A stretch of 39,870 nt of DNA. Source: a virus. Location of the stretch: positions 1 through 39,870 of IMG/VR virus record IMGVR_UViG_3300034072_000581. The stretch is one strand, 5' to 3'. A model generated the notes under the pieces. The model made no database searches. It saw only the letters and a program-made list of their open reading frames with translations, and was not told the DNA's origin. The translations under genes and the position numbers were made by a program. This document shows, in pieces, positions 7,607 to 15,129 of the stretch; the first letter of the stretch is position 1; the number at the start of each line of letters is the position of its first letter.

Positions 7607-8097
7607 ATCCGTGACAGTTTCAGGTCAACACCCCAATACGTTGCGTTGCGCGTGATGTAATCCAGTGTGTAGCTGCTGCTGCCCTCGTTCATCTTTGTAA
7701 TAGACCGTTTCAGGTTCCTGACAAAATCTGTGACCTGTGCGTACCGGTACGGATTGACCACGTTAATTTCATACTGCCAGCCATCATGTTGGCCGGATGC
7801 CTGTTCTATTTCAGTGTGGTTAAAATACCCTTCCAAAACACCATACGTTTGTTCGGCAGCCTCAGTATAAACCGAATCGTCAGCCATGCCAGCATCGAAT
7901 GAACGGATGGCCGCAACAGTTAGATGATACTGTTTTTCCAGGTCATCCCTAATTTCAGCCTGTTGCGATGCAGGTAGCCATGTAGGCACAGCATCCAGCA
8001 CTGCGTTGATGTTCATTGTTTCAGGCCTTTTAACCATTTGCGCGGTCAGGGTGTTTGCGATGATTGCAATTGCAATCGTGATGATGATGTGTTTCAT
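7603..8097 (-). CDS. secreted protein of unknown function
   Basis: A 164-residue protein with a clear signal peptide: positively charged start (MKH), hydrophobic core of about 15 residues and an LTAQ cleavage region near residue 20, in the style of Bacteroidota secreted proteins. The mature part is soluble, with several Tyr and Trp, and matches no family I know. It follows the lysozyme-like gene by 45 bases. It could act in the periplasm on lysis or on superinfection, but nothing in the sequence decides this. Confidence 0.7.
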   Translation of the reverse strand: MKHIIITIAIAIIANTLTAQMVKRPETMNINAVLDAVPTWLPASQQAEIRDDLEKQYHLTVAAIRSFDAGMADDSVYTEAAEQTYGVLEGYFNHTEIEQASGQHDGWQYEINVVNPYRYAQVTDFVRNLKRSITKMNEGSSSYTLDYITRNATYWGVDLKLSRI

Positions 8098-8142
8098 GTG
8101 TGTTGAATGATGTGTGTGTTTAAAAAGTGTTTACAAAAGTAT

Positions 8143-8940
8143 TTATTTTTTGCCGTAGTGCTTAAAATCACCACGTTTGCGCAGTGATTCATACGCACTG
8201 TCAGCGTACTTTTTTGCAGTATCAAAATCACCGGTGTACAATGCCCATTCAAATTTGCGGGATGTGCGGTGATTGTCTGTGCCTGCATGACAGCGCATCC
8301 ATGCCCTGCGCATTTCGCCTGTCTTGTCGCCTGCCTTTAGGTGTTTCCACAGTGGTGAACGTTTCACATTGCCCATGCCCCAGTTAAACGCCAGCGACTG
8401 AACAGCCCACAGTTCGTGACGTTGCAGGTGTGGCAGTTCCTGTTTAACCGTCTTTTCCAGCTGTTCGAATGTCTGGTACATCATTTGCCGTGCCTGATCC
8501 TCAGTCACTTTGTATCCCTGCTCCTCCACTGTGCGCTGCCATTCAGGTGACAGGTATTTTATCCGGTTCCCGTACCCGATGGCCGGACTGTCGCCATCCA
8601 TGTACGATGTCAACTCCTTGCCTTTGCGGCCCATCGCCTCCCTGCGCTTGGTTTCCAGGATGACATATTTAAACAGGTTGTGGCCCTGCTGGTCAGCCTT
8701 GTCAATCGTGCGCTGTTGTTTCTGGTCGTCACTGCTTCCGATTTCCAACACACTGAACTGTTCGTCAGTCTGTGGCGTATCCAGTGCGGATAGTGGATCG
8801 CGTTCACGCAGTCTGTCTGCGATGTAGTTGTAACCTACCATCGTGATAATGGCAGCGCCTACAAATTTAGGCGACAGGAACGGTGACGGTTTATCCTGTT
8901 CACCACGTTCGATTTTGTATTCAGTGTAATCGTCTTTCAT
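8143..8940 (-). CDS. lysozyme-like protein (GH24 type) with N-terminal membrane anchor
   Basis: A 265-residue protein. Residues 24-41 (PKFVGAAIITMVGYNYIA) form a membrane segment, followed by a linker, then a lysozyme-like domain from about residue 92: SYMDGDSPAIGYGN and LWAVQSLAFNWGMGN match the conserved blocks of phage GH24 lysozymes. The usual Thr before IGYG is Ala120 here, and the Glu of the usual E-x8-D pair is displaced (Glu101 or Glu109 with Asp115), so the active site is variant. I infer a signal-anchored cell-wall hydrolase, either a lysin or a virion-independent lysis factor. The start follows a CACACAC leader. Confidence 0.75.
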   Translation of the reverse strand: MKDDYTEYKIERGEQDKPSPFLSPKFVGAAIITMVGYNYIADRLRERDPLSALDTPQTDEQFSVLEIGSSDDQKQQRTIDKADQQGHNLFKYVILETKRREAMGRKGKELTSYMDGDSPAIGYGNRIKYLSPEWQRTVEEQGYKVTEDQARQMMYQTFEQLEKTVKQELPHLQRHELWAVQSLAFNWGMGNVKRSPLWKHLKAGDKTGEMRRAWMRCHAGTDNHRTSRKFEWALYTGDFDTAKKYADSAYESLRKRGDFKHYGKK

Positions 8941-8953
8941 GTGTGTGCGGTGT

Positions 8954-9193
8954 TTAGATGATGTTAGGTATGTCAGTTGAATAAAGTGATGATTTCAGGT
9001 ATTCAATCTGACTTTTCAAAATGATTTTCAGGGATGACGCAGTGTGATATTCAGACAGTAACAGTGACCGATACTCAGGTGTCAATTTGAAATATTCGTC
9101 TGAATTAATCAGGTCACGCAGTTTAACAATGTTTTCAACTAATGCGTCAAATTCATTCTGTTTTCTGTATAGTGTATCAAATGACGGTTTCAT
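8954..9193 (-). CDS. small helical protein of unknown function
   Basis: A 79-residue protein, almost entirely helical and probably coiled coil (NEFDALVENIVKLRDLI, then ASSLKIILKSQIEYL). No known family. Its ATG overlaps the stop of the upstream membrane-protein gene (ATGA), so the two are translationally coupled. Confidence 0.65.
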   Translation of the reverse strand: MKPSFDTLYRKQNEFDALVENIVKLRDLINSDEYFKLTPEYRSLLLSEYHTASSLKIILKSQIEYLKSSLYSTDIPNII

Positions 9194-9915
9194 GCCTTCT
9201 TTGCGATTGAATGTGCAGAAATAATTGACAGTGCTGCGATGGATGCAGCAAAGATGATAGCCAGAAATAGTGCGGTAGGCCGGTATTCAGTGCCAAACAT
9301 GTTTGCAACCAAATGCAGGAATTTGCCAGGTCTGATTTCATCGCTGCCTACACTGATGCGCAGCAGGCCACCAAAGTACCCGACAGCGTTTGAAAATATT
9401 TCAATGCCAATAGGGATGAATGCGGCCATGCGTGCCAGTTTACTGTGGCTGTTCAACAGCAACAGCGGCGCAATAGTAAACGTCATCGTGATGGCAGCTG
9501 CCAGTTCAGGTGTGTCCTTCATTTGCAGGGCAACACTGTAAATGTTCGGGATGCTGCATGCCAGCGAAAACACCAGCACGATCCACAGTTGCCAGTTGGT
9601 AGGTTGTTCCATATTGCTGACATCGGCAACATGGTTCGATGCGGATGCAGCAGCAGGAACAGACGCAGCAATCGGCTTCACTTTAGCCGCCAACTGCTGC
9701 CTGTCGTCATGAATCCCACTTGGTATAGTAGCTTTTTCCGGTGCCGGTTTAACTGCGGCCCGTTTAGGTTGATGTCCGGTCAGTGCTGCAATTTCGCGGT
9801 CAGTGGCGATGCGTGAACCGTCATAGCTACCTGTGATGTTTTTAACCCTGATTTGCCAGGCACGCAGTTTTATCTCAGGTGCAATCTGCTGATGTAATTC
9901 TTTGAATGTGGGCAT
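9190..9915 (-). CDS. membrane protein with about four transmembrane segments
   Basis: A 241-residue protein. The first 100 residues are soluble, starting with a predicted small helical domain, followed by an Ala/Pro-rich linker. Four hydrophobic stretches lie at about 108-130, 138-156, 165-185 and 213-233. Function unknown. I take MPTFKELHQQ (9915) as the start because it follows the strong promoter at 9949-9978 by about 30 bases; a longer reading would cover the promoter itself. It is the first gene of the second early operon. Confidence 0.8.
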   Translation of the reverse strand: MPTFKELHQQIAPEIKLRAWQIRVKNITGSYDGSRIATDREIAALTGHQPKRAAVKPAPEKATIPSGIHDDRQQLAAKVKPIAASVPAAASASNHVADVSNMEQPTNWQLWIVLVFSLACSIPNIYSVALQMKDTPELAAAITMTFTIAPLLLLNSHSKLARMAAFIPIGIEIFSNAVGYFGGLLRISVGSDEIRPGKFLHLVANMFGTEYRPTALFLAIIFAASIAALSIISAHSIAKKA

Positions 9916-9948
9916 GACGTTTGTGTTGTGTGGATGATTAATGTGCTG

Positions 9949-10010
9949 CAAAGGTAAACATGTTTTTAATATTGTCAATACTTTTACTAATTTATTTTTA
10001 AAGTATTTCT
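9949..10010 (-). promoter_or_regulatory. strong Bacteroidota-type promoter with AT-rich upstream element
   Basis: On the minus strand TTG (9978-9976), a 19-base spacer and TACCTTTG (9956-9949) fit the Bacteroidota TTTG/TTG-N19-TAnnTTTG promoter. The TTG belongs to TATTGACAATATT. About 30 bases of nearly pure A/T lie further upstream, like an UP element. The block is about 80% identical over 62 bp to the promoter at 23244-23305. It should drive the genes from 9915 downwards. Confidence 0.8.
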
Positions 10011-10453
10011 AAAACCTTCGTAAACCACTCAATAAACCCATCCGTACTATGCGCAACAAACGTCTGTCCGCCAGACTGCGTGACCAGTGTCATAAACTTC
10101 TGTTGGTCAAATGAAATCACATCTTTGCCTGCCTTTACCTCGATGGCAAACATCCGGCCCTTTACGCAGGCCAGTATGTCACTGATGCCTTTCATCGTGT
10201 TTCCTTTGCGGTATATACCCTTAGCAGAATCCCACACGCCCACATTATTCACCCTGAACGCAAAACAGCCAGGTTGCATGTTAATAACCCTGATGACGTT
10301 GTTAGTGATTCTGTTTGCCGTTTCCGGTTTCCGGTCAGGCATGCCATCGCGGGCCTTCCACTGTGCGCGTGACTTGCGCTGGTTTTTGCGTTTGCGCTGC
10401 ATCTGTTCCAGCTGTGCAGGTGTGGCTGTCGTGTACTTAATCTTTTTTTGCAT
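9998..10453 (-). CDS. VRR-NUC domain nuclease
   Basis: A 151-residue protein. A basic N-terminus (KRKNQRKSRAQWKAR) is followed by a PD-(D/E)XK nuclease fold of the VRR-NUC type: GISDILACVKGRMFAIEVKAGKD contains the catalytic Asp and the E-x-K pair, then a late QQKF and a TFVAHSTDGF segment. Such small stand-alone VRR-NUC proteins occur in many phages near replication genes and probably act on branched DNA. I take MQKKIKYTT (10453) as start; it overlaps the upstream gene by 17 bases. Confidence 0.85.
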   Translation of the reverse strand: MQKKIKYTTATPAQLEQMQRKRKNQRKSRAQWKARDGMPDRKPETANRITNNVIRVINMQPGCFAFRVNNVGVWDSAKGIYRKGNTMKGISDILACVKGRMFAIEVKAGKDVISFDQQKFMTLVTQSGGQTFVAHSTDGFIEWFTKVLEIL

Positions 10454-10682
10454 CCCCGATAGTTGCGTATTTAGTGAATATTTCGCGCGCCCGTTCGATG
10501 TCAGATTCAGACCATAGCATGAACTGACCAATTAGCCGCGTTTCTGCTGATTCCTGCCCTAATCTGAATTGTTCGATGGCGTTCAGTATCAGATCGGTTT
10601 GAAACATCGTAAACCGATGCTGATAGCATTCATTGCGTGCCTGATTTTCCTGTTTGTTGTGTAGTGGCTTTCTTATCATCAT
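10437..10682 (-). CDS. small protein of unknown function
   Basis: An 81-residue soluble protein. The second half (LIGQFMLWSESDIERAREIFTKYA) looks helical. No family recognised. The start is joined to the stop of the 177-residue gene by ATGA, and the end overlaps the VRR-NUC gene, so it belongs to a tightly packed operon. Confidence 0.6.
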   Translation of the reverse strand: MMIRKPLHNKQENQARNECYQHRFTMFQTDLILNAIEQFRLGQESAETRLIGQFMLWSESDIERAREIFTKYATIGDAKKD

Positions 10683-11212
10683 ACCTGCTGAATTGCGGCC
10701 TTCGCCAGTTCCTTTTCATAGGAAACAAATGTACGCAGATGGTCACACCTGTGCGTCATTGCTGCCGTTAATCTTTCGGCCCGTTCATACTGTGATTCCC
10801 ATGCTGCGCATTTTGCCGCCACCCATGCCCGCCGTTCAGTGATTGACAATGACCTGACGTGTTCGGGCATAGTGGCCATTGTCATTTCATGCGCCGTCAG
10901 CATGTAGTATTTTGCACAGGCCTGCACACGTCCGGCCTCAGATAGCCACCCTGACAGTTCGTTCAGCATATCCAGCACTGCGTTAATGTTGGTGTATTCA
11001 ACGTGTGTGCCTGCCAGTTTATCCAGGTGCGTGATGCGTTCAATCAGTTCATCAGGTGACAGCACATCAAACGTGCGTGCAACAGACGCAGCATCATTAA
11101 TCGTGATAACCACCTGTTTACCGGATAGCGCGTTCAGTTCTGCGACAATGGCCGTGAATGCTGCATCGCGCAACAACTGGCCGTTATCGGTTACGGTGGT
11201 CAGGGTTGTCAT
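10679..11212 (-). CDS. protein of unknown function
   Basis: A 177-residue soluble protein, mainly helical, with the charged pattern EHVRSLSITERRAWVAAKCAAWESQYERAERL. Proteins of this kind (short, with a Glu/Arg-rich helical C-terminal half) are common in phage early operons but I cannot assign a role. Its start overlaps the upstream membrane gene by 29 bases. Confidence 0.65.
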   Translation of the reverse strand: MTTLTTVTDNGQLLRDAAFTAIVAELNALSGKQVVITINDAASVARTFDVLSPDELIERITHLDKLAGTHVEYTNINAVLDMLNELSGWLSEAGRVQACAKYYMLTAHEMTMATMPEHVRSLSITERRAWVAAKCAAWESQYERAERLTAAMTHRCDHLRTFVSYEKELAKAAIQQV

Positions 11213-11456
11213 CTATGTGTATCGTTTTTTTGTTGTTGTTTTCGCGCTGTTTGGCCTGTTCGGTAAAATAGATGACTACAGTACCTAATGCGTATGATGC
11301 AGCGACTGCGCATGCGCCGGTGATGATTTGCGCCGCGTACTTTTTAAACAGGGCCACAGCAGCGGCCACGATGAACAGGGCCAGCAGGATGGCTGCGCCA
11401 ATGGCAAATTTTTTCAGGTCGTCGCGCAGCCAGTTCGGCAGTTTTAGTTTTTTCAT
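11184..11456 (-). CDS. small membrane protein
   Basis: A 90-residue protein with a basic N-terminus (MKKLKLPNWLRDDLKK), two membrane segments at about 17-38 and 43-63, and a polar tail rich in Asn, Lys and Asp. Orientation and role are unknown. Linked by ATGA to the end of the Mom-like gene upstream. Confidence 0.7.
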   Translation of the reverse strand: MKKLKLPNWLRDDLKKFAIGAAILLALFIVAAAVALFKKYAAQIITGACAVAASYALGTVVIYFTEQAKQRENNNKKTIHIDDNPDHRNR

Positions 11457-12160
11457 TGTTCTGTTTGTTGTGTGATTTTAGGAAAACTTTTGATTTTGTA
11501 CATTAATTTTTCAACTAACTCCTTTTTCCGTTTTTTAGAACAGTTAAAAAAAATGTACCTGTGTTTTCTGGCCCTGTCAACCAGCTTAAATTTATCGCCA
11601 AATTTTGCCCTGATTTCAGAAGCGGTGTATTTATCTGCCAATGTCTGCCCATGCCTTTCCACCCCTTCGATTGTCCAATCTGTGCGCTTAGCTGACAGTC
11701 CTGTATAAATCCAGTTAGTAGCCTGATAAACCGTTCCGATGTGGCCATGGCTTGTGTCCGCAAATGAAACAATAATTTCTTTATTTACCATTTTAACGGT
11801 ATTGCCTATCAGGAACGATTCAGTGTTTTTAGGTGTATCATCTCTGATCCATAACCTGTTTAATTCCATCACATTAAATTTTTCGTCTTTTCCACAAATT
11901 CCAGATCGCAAAGGCGCTGATGATGGCGTGCCGTATGTAATAACACCAACCCAAAAGCCGGTTTTATTACAAAATAGCCCAAATGCCTGTGATATTGATG
12001 TATTTCTGTGTAGATAGTGGTATTTAACAATTACAACAGAGGCTGCCTTTGTTGTAACAGGTCTAATATTGTAAATAGCCTTCGGGCTTTTTGTTAAATC
12101 GGTGCAGTTTTCACAATTGCAGATAACAATTGCGTCACCAAATAATGTGAATGTATGCAT
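11453..12160 (-). CDS. Mom-like DNA adenine modification protein
   Basis: A 235-residue protein of the GNAT-fold Mom family, whose phage Mu member converts adenine in DNA to N6-(methylcarbamoyl)adenine and blocks restriction enzymes. The visible family signatures are VIVKYHYLHR (about 43-52), FWVGVITYGTPSSAPLRSG (69-87), MELNRLWIRDD (98-108), VSFADTSHGHIGTVYQATNW (131-150), YTGLSAKRTDW (152-162) and RKHRYIFF (198-205). I take the ATG at 12160, just after the DnaB stop; an ATG at 12184 would add eight residues. Everything further upstream in this frame is a shadow of dnaB. It probably protects the phage DNA. Confidence 0.88.
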   Translation of the reverse strand: MHTFTLFGDAIVICNCENCTDLTKSPKAIYNIRPVTTKAASVVIVKYHYLHRNTSISQAFGLFCNKTGFWVGVITYGTPSSAPLRSGICGKDEKFNVMELNRLWIRDDTPKNTESFLIGNTVKMVNKEIIVSFADTSHGHIGTVYQATNWIYTGLSAKRTDWTIEGVERHGQTLADKYTASEIRAKFGDKFKLVDRARKHRYIFFNCSKKRKKELVEKLMYKIKSFPKITQQTEQ

Positions 12161-12161
12161 A

Positions 12162-13613
12162 TTAAAACGGTATTTCAGTGTCATACTGCCTGTCTGATTT
12201 CGGTATCGTCCAGTCCATAGGTGGCGGTGTGAACGATGTATCAGGTGCAGGTGCAGATATGTCAATGTCGGTGAATGTAGTTGTTTTGCCGTGAAATTGC
12301 ATAGGGATGGTGCTGGTCGGCCCGTGCCTGAATTTTGCAATGTCACATTCCACGTATCCAGGCTGTATAGGGCCGTCATCTGTCTGCGTAATGCCGTAGT
12401 ATTCTGGTCGCCACAGGAACAGTACCATGTCAGCCTCCTGTTCAATTGCGCCGGATTCGCGCAGGTCTGATAACATCGGTCGTTTACTGCCGCCGCGCGT
12501 TTCCACCGATCGCGATAATTGCGACAGGCACACAAACGGTATTTTCAACTCCTTTGCCACGTTTTTCAGCGCCTGCACGTTGTGATTTACCTCGGCCTCG
12601 CGATGGCCCCTGTATTCCGGCGGTGCGGCCATTTTTTGCAGGTAATCAAGCATGATGACACGACAGCCGCATTTTTGCACCAGTCTGCGTGCGCGTGACC
12701 GGATAGATGCTGCTGACTGTGCGCCCTCGTCATCTATGTACAGCGGAATGCCTGTCAGCACATTTGCCGCATCCATCAGCGGTGCAAAATCACCCACTTT
12801 GCCCATTTTCATATCAGCGCCGGATGTTCCTGAAACCGATGCCATCAGGCGCATGGATATTTCCTCAGCTGTCATTTCCAGCGAAAACACACCCACCGGA
12901 ATACCAGTCATTGCAATATTCAATGCCCATGTCATCATCAGGGCCGTTTTGCCCATGCCTGGCCTGCCTGCCATGATGTACAGTTCACCACCTTGCAGGC
13001 CTCCGGTGTGCCGGTCGAACTGCCTGATGCCGGTTTCAATGCCTGTGATACCCTTGTTTTCCGTTGCCGTTTCAATGCGCTTTAGTAGTTCAGGCATGTA
13101 TTCGCCTACCTTGCGCGCATCCTTACGCGTGACCTGATGGCCTATTGCATACACATCACGTTCGGTTTTATCCAGCAATTCAATTGCGTCTGATTCCTCA
13201 GACATCGCCTCCGTCACTGATTCCACACCCACACGTATGATTTCCCTGCTGATGTGTTTTTCAGTCAGCATCCGCGCATGTGCCTCGATGTTTGCCGTAC
13301 TGACCACAATGGATGCCAGGTCAGCTATCATCCACGTTTGTGCATGCACTGCACCGGTGCGTGTAATTTCCTGCGATACAGTCAGCATGTCAATAGGCTG
13401 GTTCCTGTTGTGTAATGAACGCACGGCGCTGAATATTTCCCTGTTAGCCTCGCTGTAAAACATGCCCTCGCTTAATTGGTCAACTACCTGCGATGCAACT
13501 GAACTGTCAGTCAGCAGCGCAGACAGTACCACACGCTCCAGTTCGATGGATGACGGTGGCACACCATTCACGATGATGGCAGGCGCTTTGATTTGTTTTT
13601 TTGTGTGATTCAT
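12162..13613 (-). CDS. dnaB: replicative DNA helicase, DnaB family
   Basis: A 483-residue hexameric helicase. The N-terminal domain has the DnaB pattern SSIELERVVLSALL and MFYSEANREIFSAVRSL; the RecA-like domain has Walker A GRPGMGKTAL near residue 215, GVFSLEMTAEEISMRLMAS, the Walker B region RVIMLDYLQKM, and the C-terminal LSDLRESGAIEQEADMVLFLWR motif. Size is normal. It lies downstream of the initiator gene with the probable origin, as expected for a replication module in which the initiator loads the helicase. Confidence 0.97.
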   Translation of the reverse strand: MNHTKKQIKAPAIIVNGVPPSSIELERVVLSALLTDSSVASQVVDQLSEGMFYSEANREIFSAVRSLHNRNQPIDMLTVSQEITRTGAVHAQTWMIADLASIVVSTANIEAHARMLTEKHISREIIRVGVESVTEAMSEESDAIELLDKTERDVYAIGHQVTRKDARKVGEYMPELLKRIETATENKGITGIETGIRQFDRHTGGLQGGELYIMAGRPGMGKTALMMTWALNIAMTGIPVGVFSLEMTAEEISMRLMASVSGTSGADMKMGKVGDFAPLMDAANVLTGIPLYIDDEGAQSAASIRSRARRLVQKCGCRVIMLDYLQKMAAPPEYRGHREAEVNHNVQALKNVAKELKIPFVCLSQLSRSVETRGGSKRPMLSDLRESGAIEQEADMVLFLWRPEYYGITQTDDGPIQPGYVECDIAKFRHGPTSTIPMQFHGKTTTFTDIDISAPAPDTSFTPPPMDWTIPKSDRQYDTEIPF

Positions 13614-13629
13614 AGCGTTTTAGGTTCGA

Positions 13630-14088
13630 TTAAAAGTTTGGATCAGTGACCATGATGGTATAATCAGTGAAGTTGGCAAAGTCGGCCCTGTCACGGCCAA
13701 TGCGGCCCACAACTGAATCACCTGGCATGTCGCGTTTCATCAGACGTTCATACCGTATGTGTTCGGGGATGTTTAGGTAGATAACAATCAGCGGCATAGT
13801 AGGCTCTTGAATCCTGATTTGGCGCAACATTTCAGGCCCGACAATGAACACATCTGATGTCAGGTATTCCAGGGTTGACAGGCCATACCACCAGTTATTA
13901 AATTTAACCCTGAACTGACATGATTCAATGTCGTTTGCATCAGTAAACCAGTACTCAGTGTCGTGTTCGTTTCTTTTCGGTCGTGTGGTAGCCAGTTGTC
14001 CAATCAGCAGACCGTTCCTGCGCATGCGTTCTGCTAATGTTGATTTACCAGATGCCGCAGGCCCGACTATTATTATTTTAATACTCAT
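13630..14088 (-). CDS. P-loop nucleotide kinase, guanylate kinase-like
   Basis: A 152-residue protein with a P-loop GPAASGKST at residues 9-17, followed by ATTRPKRNEHDTEYWF, which resembles the GMP-binding TTRxxRxxExxGxdYxF block of guanylate kinases, and a late ERLMKRDMPGD lid-like segment. It probably supplies nucleotides or phosphorylates a small substrate. I prefer the ATG at 14088, preceded by AAACAAAACACA, over an in-frame ATG at 14118. The pairing with Mom or ThyX is suggestive of nucleotide metabolism but is inference. Confidence 0.75.
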   Translation of the reverse strand: MSIKIIIVGPAASGKSTLAERMRRNGLLIGQLATTRPKRNEHDTEYWFTDANDIESCQFRVKFNNWWYGLSTLEYLTSDVFIVGPEMLRQIRIQEPTMPLIVIYLNIPEHIRYERLMKRDMPGDSVVGRIGRDRADFANFTDYTIMVTDPNF

Positions 14089-14139
14089 TGTGTTTTGTTT
14101 AGTTTCAACTGTTTCCATTTTGGAAATAGCTGGTGTGTG

Positions 14140-15126
14140 CTATTGAAAATTAAAACCCTTTGTTTTCAGTGTCACTGTTTCTGCATGCGCCGGCTGGCCC
14201 TGTTTAGCGCCTGCCTGCGCTGTGCGTTTGTATTCCGATTCACGCAACACCCACCGTTTGAACGATTGATGCAACTGGTGCGCACTGTGATTGAATTTCT
14301 GATTTTCGATCATGTACGATGCCCACATGGTCATACAGTCTTTCAGTTGTTCAGTTGTCATCCGGCTGCCCTTCGCATCGTTCAGGATGCCGACTGTGTA
14401 TTCATTCGGATTTCCTTTGTAGTATGCTGCCATGATTGTCCGTAGTTCGCTGTCTGTGCGGTATGCCTCGCGCTGACTGTGGTATGCCAATGAATCCGCA
14501 GCGCCTGAAACCGCCGCGCCTGCCCTCTGGCCTGCGGCGCTTTCTTCTTTTAGGTCTGATGAAATAACTGATGTGGGAACAGATGTTACAACAGATGGAA
14601 TAACAGATGGAATAACAGATGTAGTCTTTGTTTGCTGTTCAGATGGTGTTTCAGATTTGAGAACCGGACTAATCGGTTGCGCCTGCAAAGAGGGTGTGTC
14701 CTCTCTCTTATTGTTGTATTTATTACTTATATTTAATGGGGTCACTGTGGCTGACCCCTGGGGGTCAGTGTGGCTGACCCCTACCGTCAGTGTGGCTGAC
14801 CCCTTTGATTGGAATGTTGCCATATCAACAGGCTCCTGTTGTCCGTAAAACATCTGATTATTTACACGCCTGAGTGTAGGCTGCCCCGGACGTTCAACCT
14901 GTTCGATGTAGCCTAATTTAACCAGCCTGGTCAGGTAATTTGTGACATTCGTTTCTGTGCAGTCCATCCATTCTGCAAAGTGCCTGCGCGTAGCATAACA
15001 CCAGCCTGTGCGCTGGCTCAGTGCAGTTATTTCGGCCAGCAAAAGTTTTTCCATCGGCTTCACTTCGCGTGACAGCCAGATGTGTGCAGGTATGAATACC
15101 CCTGTAAAGTCGCGATTTATTGACAT
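14140..15126 (-). CDS. replication initiator with winged-helix DNA-binding domain
   Basis: A 328-residue protein. Residues 1-95 form a winged-helix domain (MEKLLLAEITALSQRTGWCY, then FAEWMDCTETNVTNYLTRLVKLGYIEQV), the typical N-terminal domain of phage O-type initiators. A low-complexity linker (about 105-190, Ser/Thr/Val/Pro-rich) is encoded by the repeats described at 14566-14803. The C-terminal 80 residues (LKDCMTMWASYMIENQKFNHSAHQLHQSFKRWVL) are helical, as in domains that recruit the helicase. Order initiator then DnaB supports the role. Like lambda O, the gene appears to carry its own origin. Confidence 0.85.
   Translation of the reverse strand: MSINRDFTGVFIPAHIWLSREVKPMEKLLLAEITALSQRTGWCYATRRHFAEWMDCTETNVTNYLTRLVKLGYIEQVERPGQPTLRRVNNQMFYGQQEPVDMATFQSKGSATLTVGVSHTDPQGSATVTPLNISNKYNNKREDTPSLQAQPISPVLKSETPSEQQTKTTSVIPSVIPSVVTSVPTSVISSDLKEESAAGQRAGAAVSGAADSLAYHSQREAYRTDSELRTIMAAYYKGNPNEYTVGILNDAKGSRMTTEQLKDCMTMWASYMIENQKFNHSAHQLHQSFKRWVLRESEYKRTAQAGAKQGQPAHAETVTLKTKGFNFQ
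14566..14625. repeat. five tandem 12-bp repeats inside the initiator gene
   Basis: Five consecutive 12-bp units related to AACAGATGGAAT start at 14566, 14578, 14590, 14602 and 14614. Two are identical. They encode four-residue units of the xxSV type in the linker of the initiator. They lie about 110 bp from the iterons and may be part of the origin, or merely a flexible protein linker. Confidence 0.75.
14701..14803. other. probable replication origin: three palindromic iterons and AT-rich stretch
   Basis: Three copies of a near-perfect palindrome, GGGGTCAG-N5-CTGACCCC in the middle copy, lie at 14738-14758, 14761-14781 and 14784-14803, with repeat spacings of 23 and 22 bp. Directly beside them, 14706-14737 is almost pure A/T. 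Because 23 and 22 are not multiples of three, the copies are read in different frames, so the repetition is kept at the DNA level. Iterons plus an AT-rich unwinding element inside the initiator gene match the lambda-type origin layout. Confidence 0.75.
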
Positions 15127-15129
15127 GGC

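Noticed and set aside
11453-12535. Long version of the Mom-like protein starting at 12535
   Set aside because: The additional 125 residues are read through the DnaB gene in another frame, show shadow-like composition and no Mom-family similarity.
14566-14803. CRISPR array in the initiator gene
   Set aside because: The repeats are too short and too closely spaced, with no spacers of regular length, and they lie inside a coding region.
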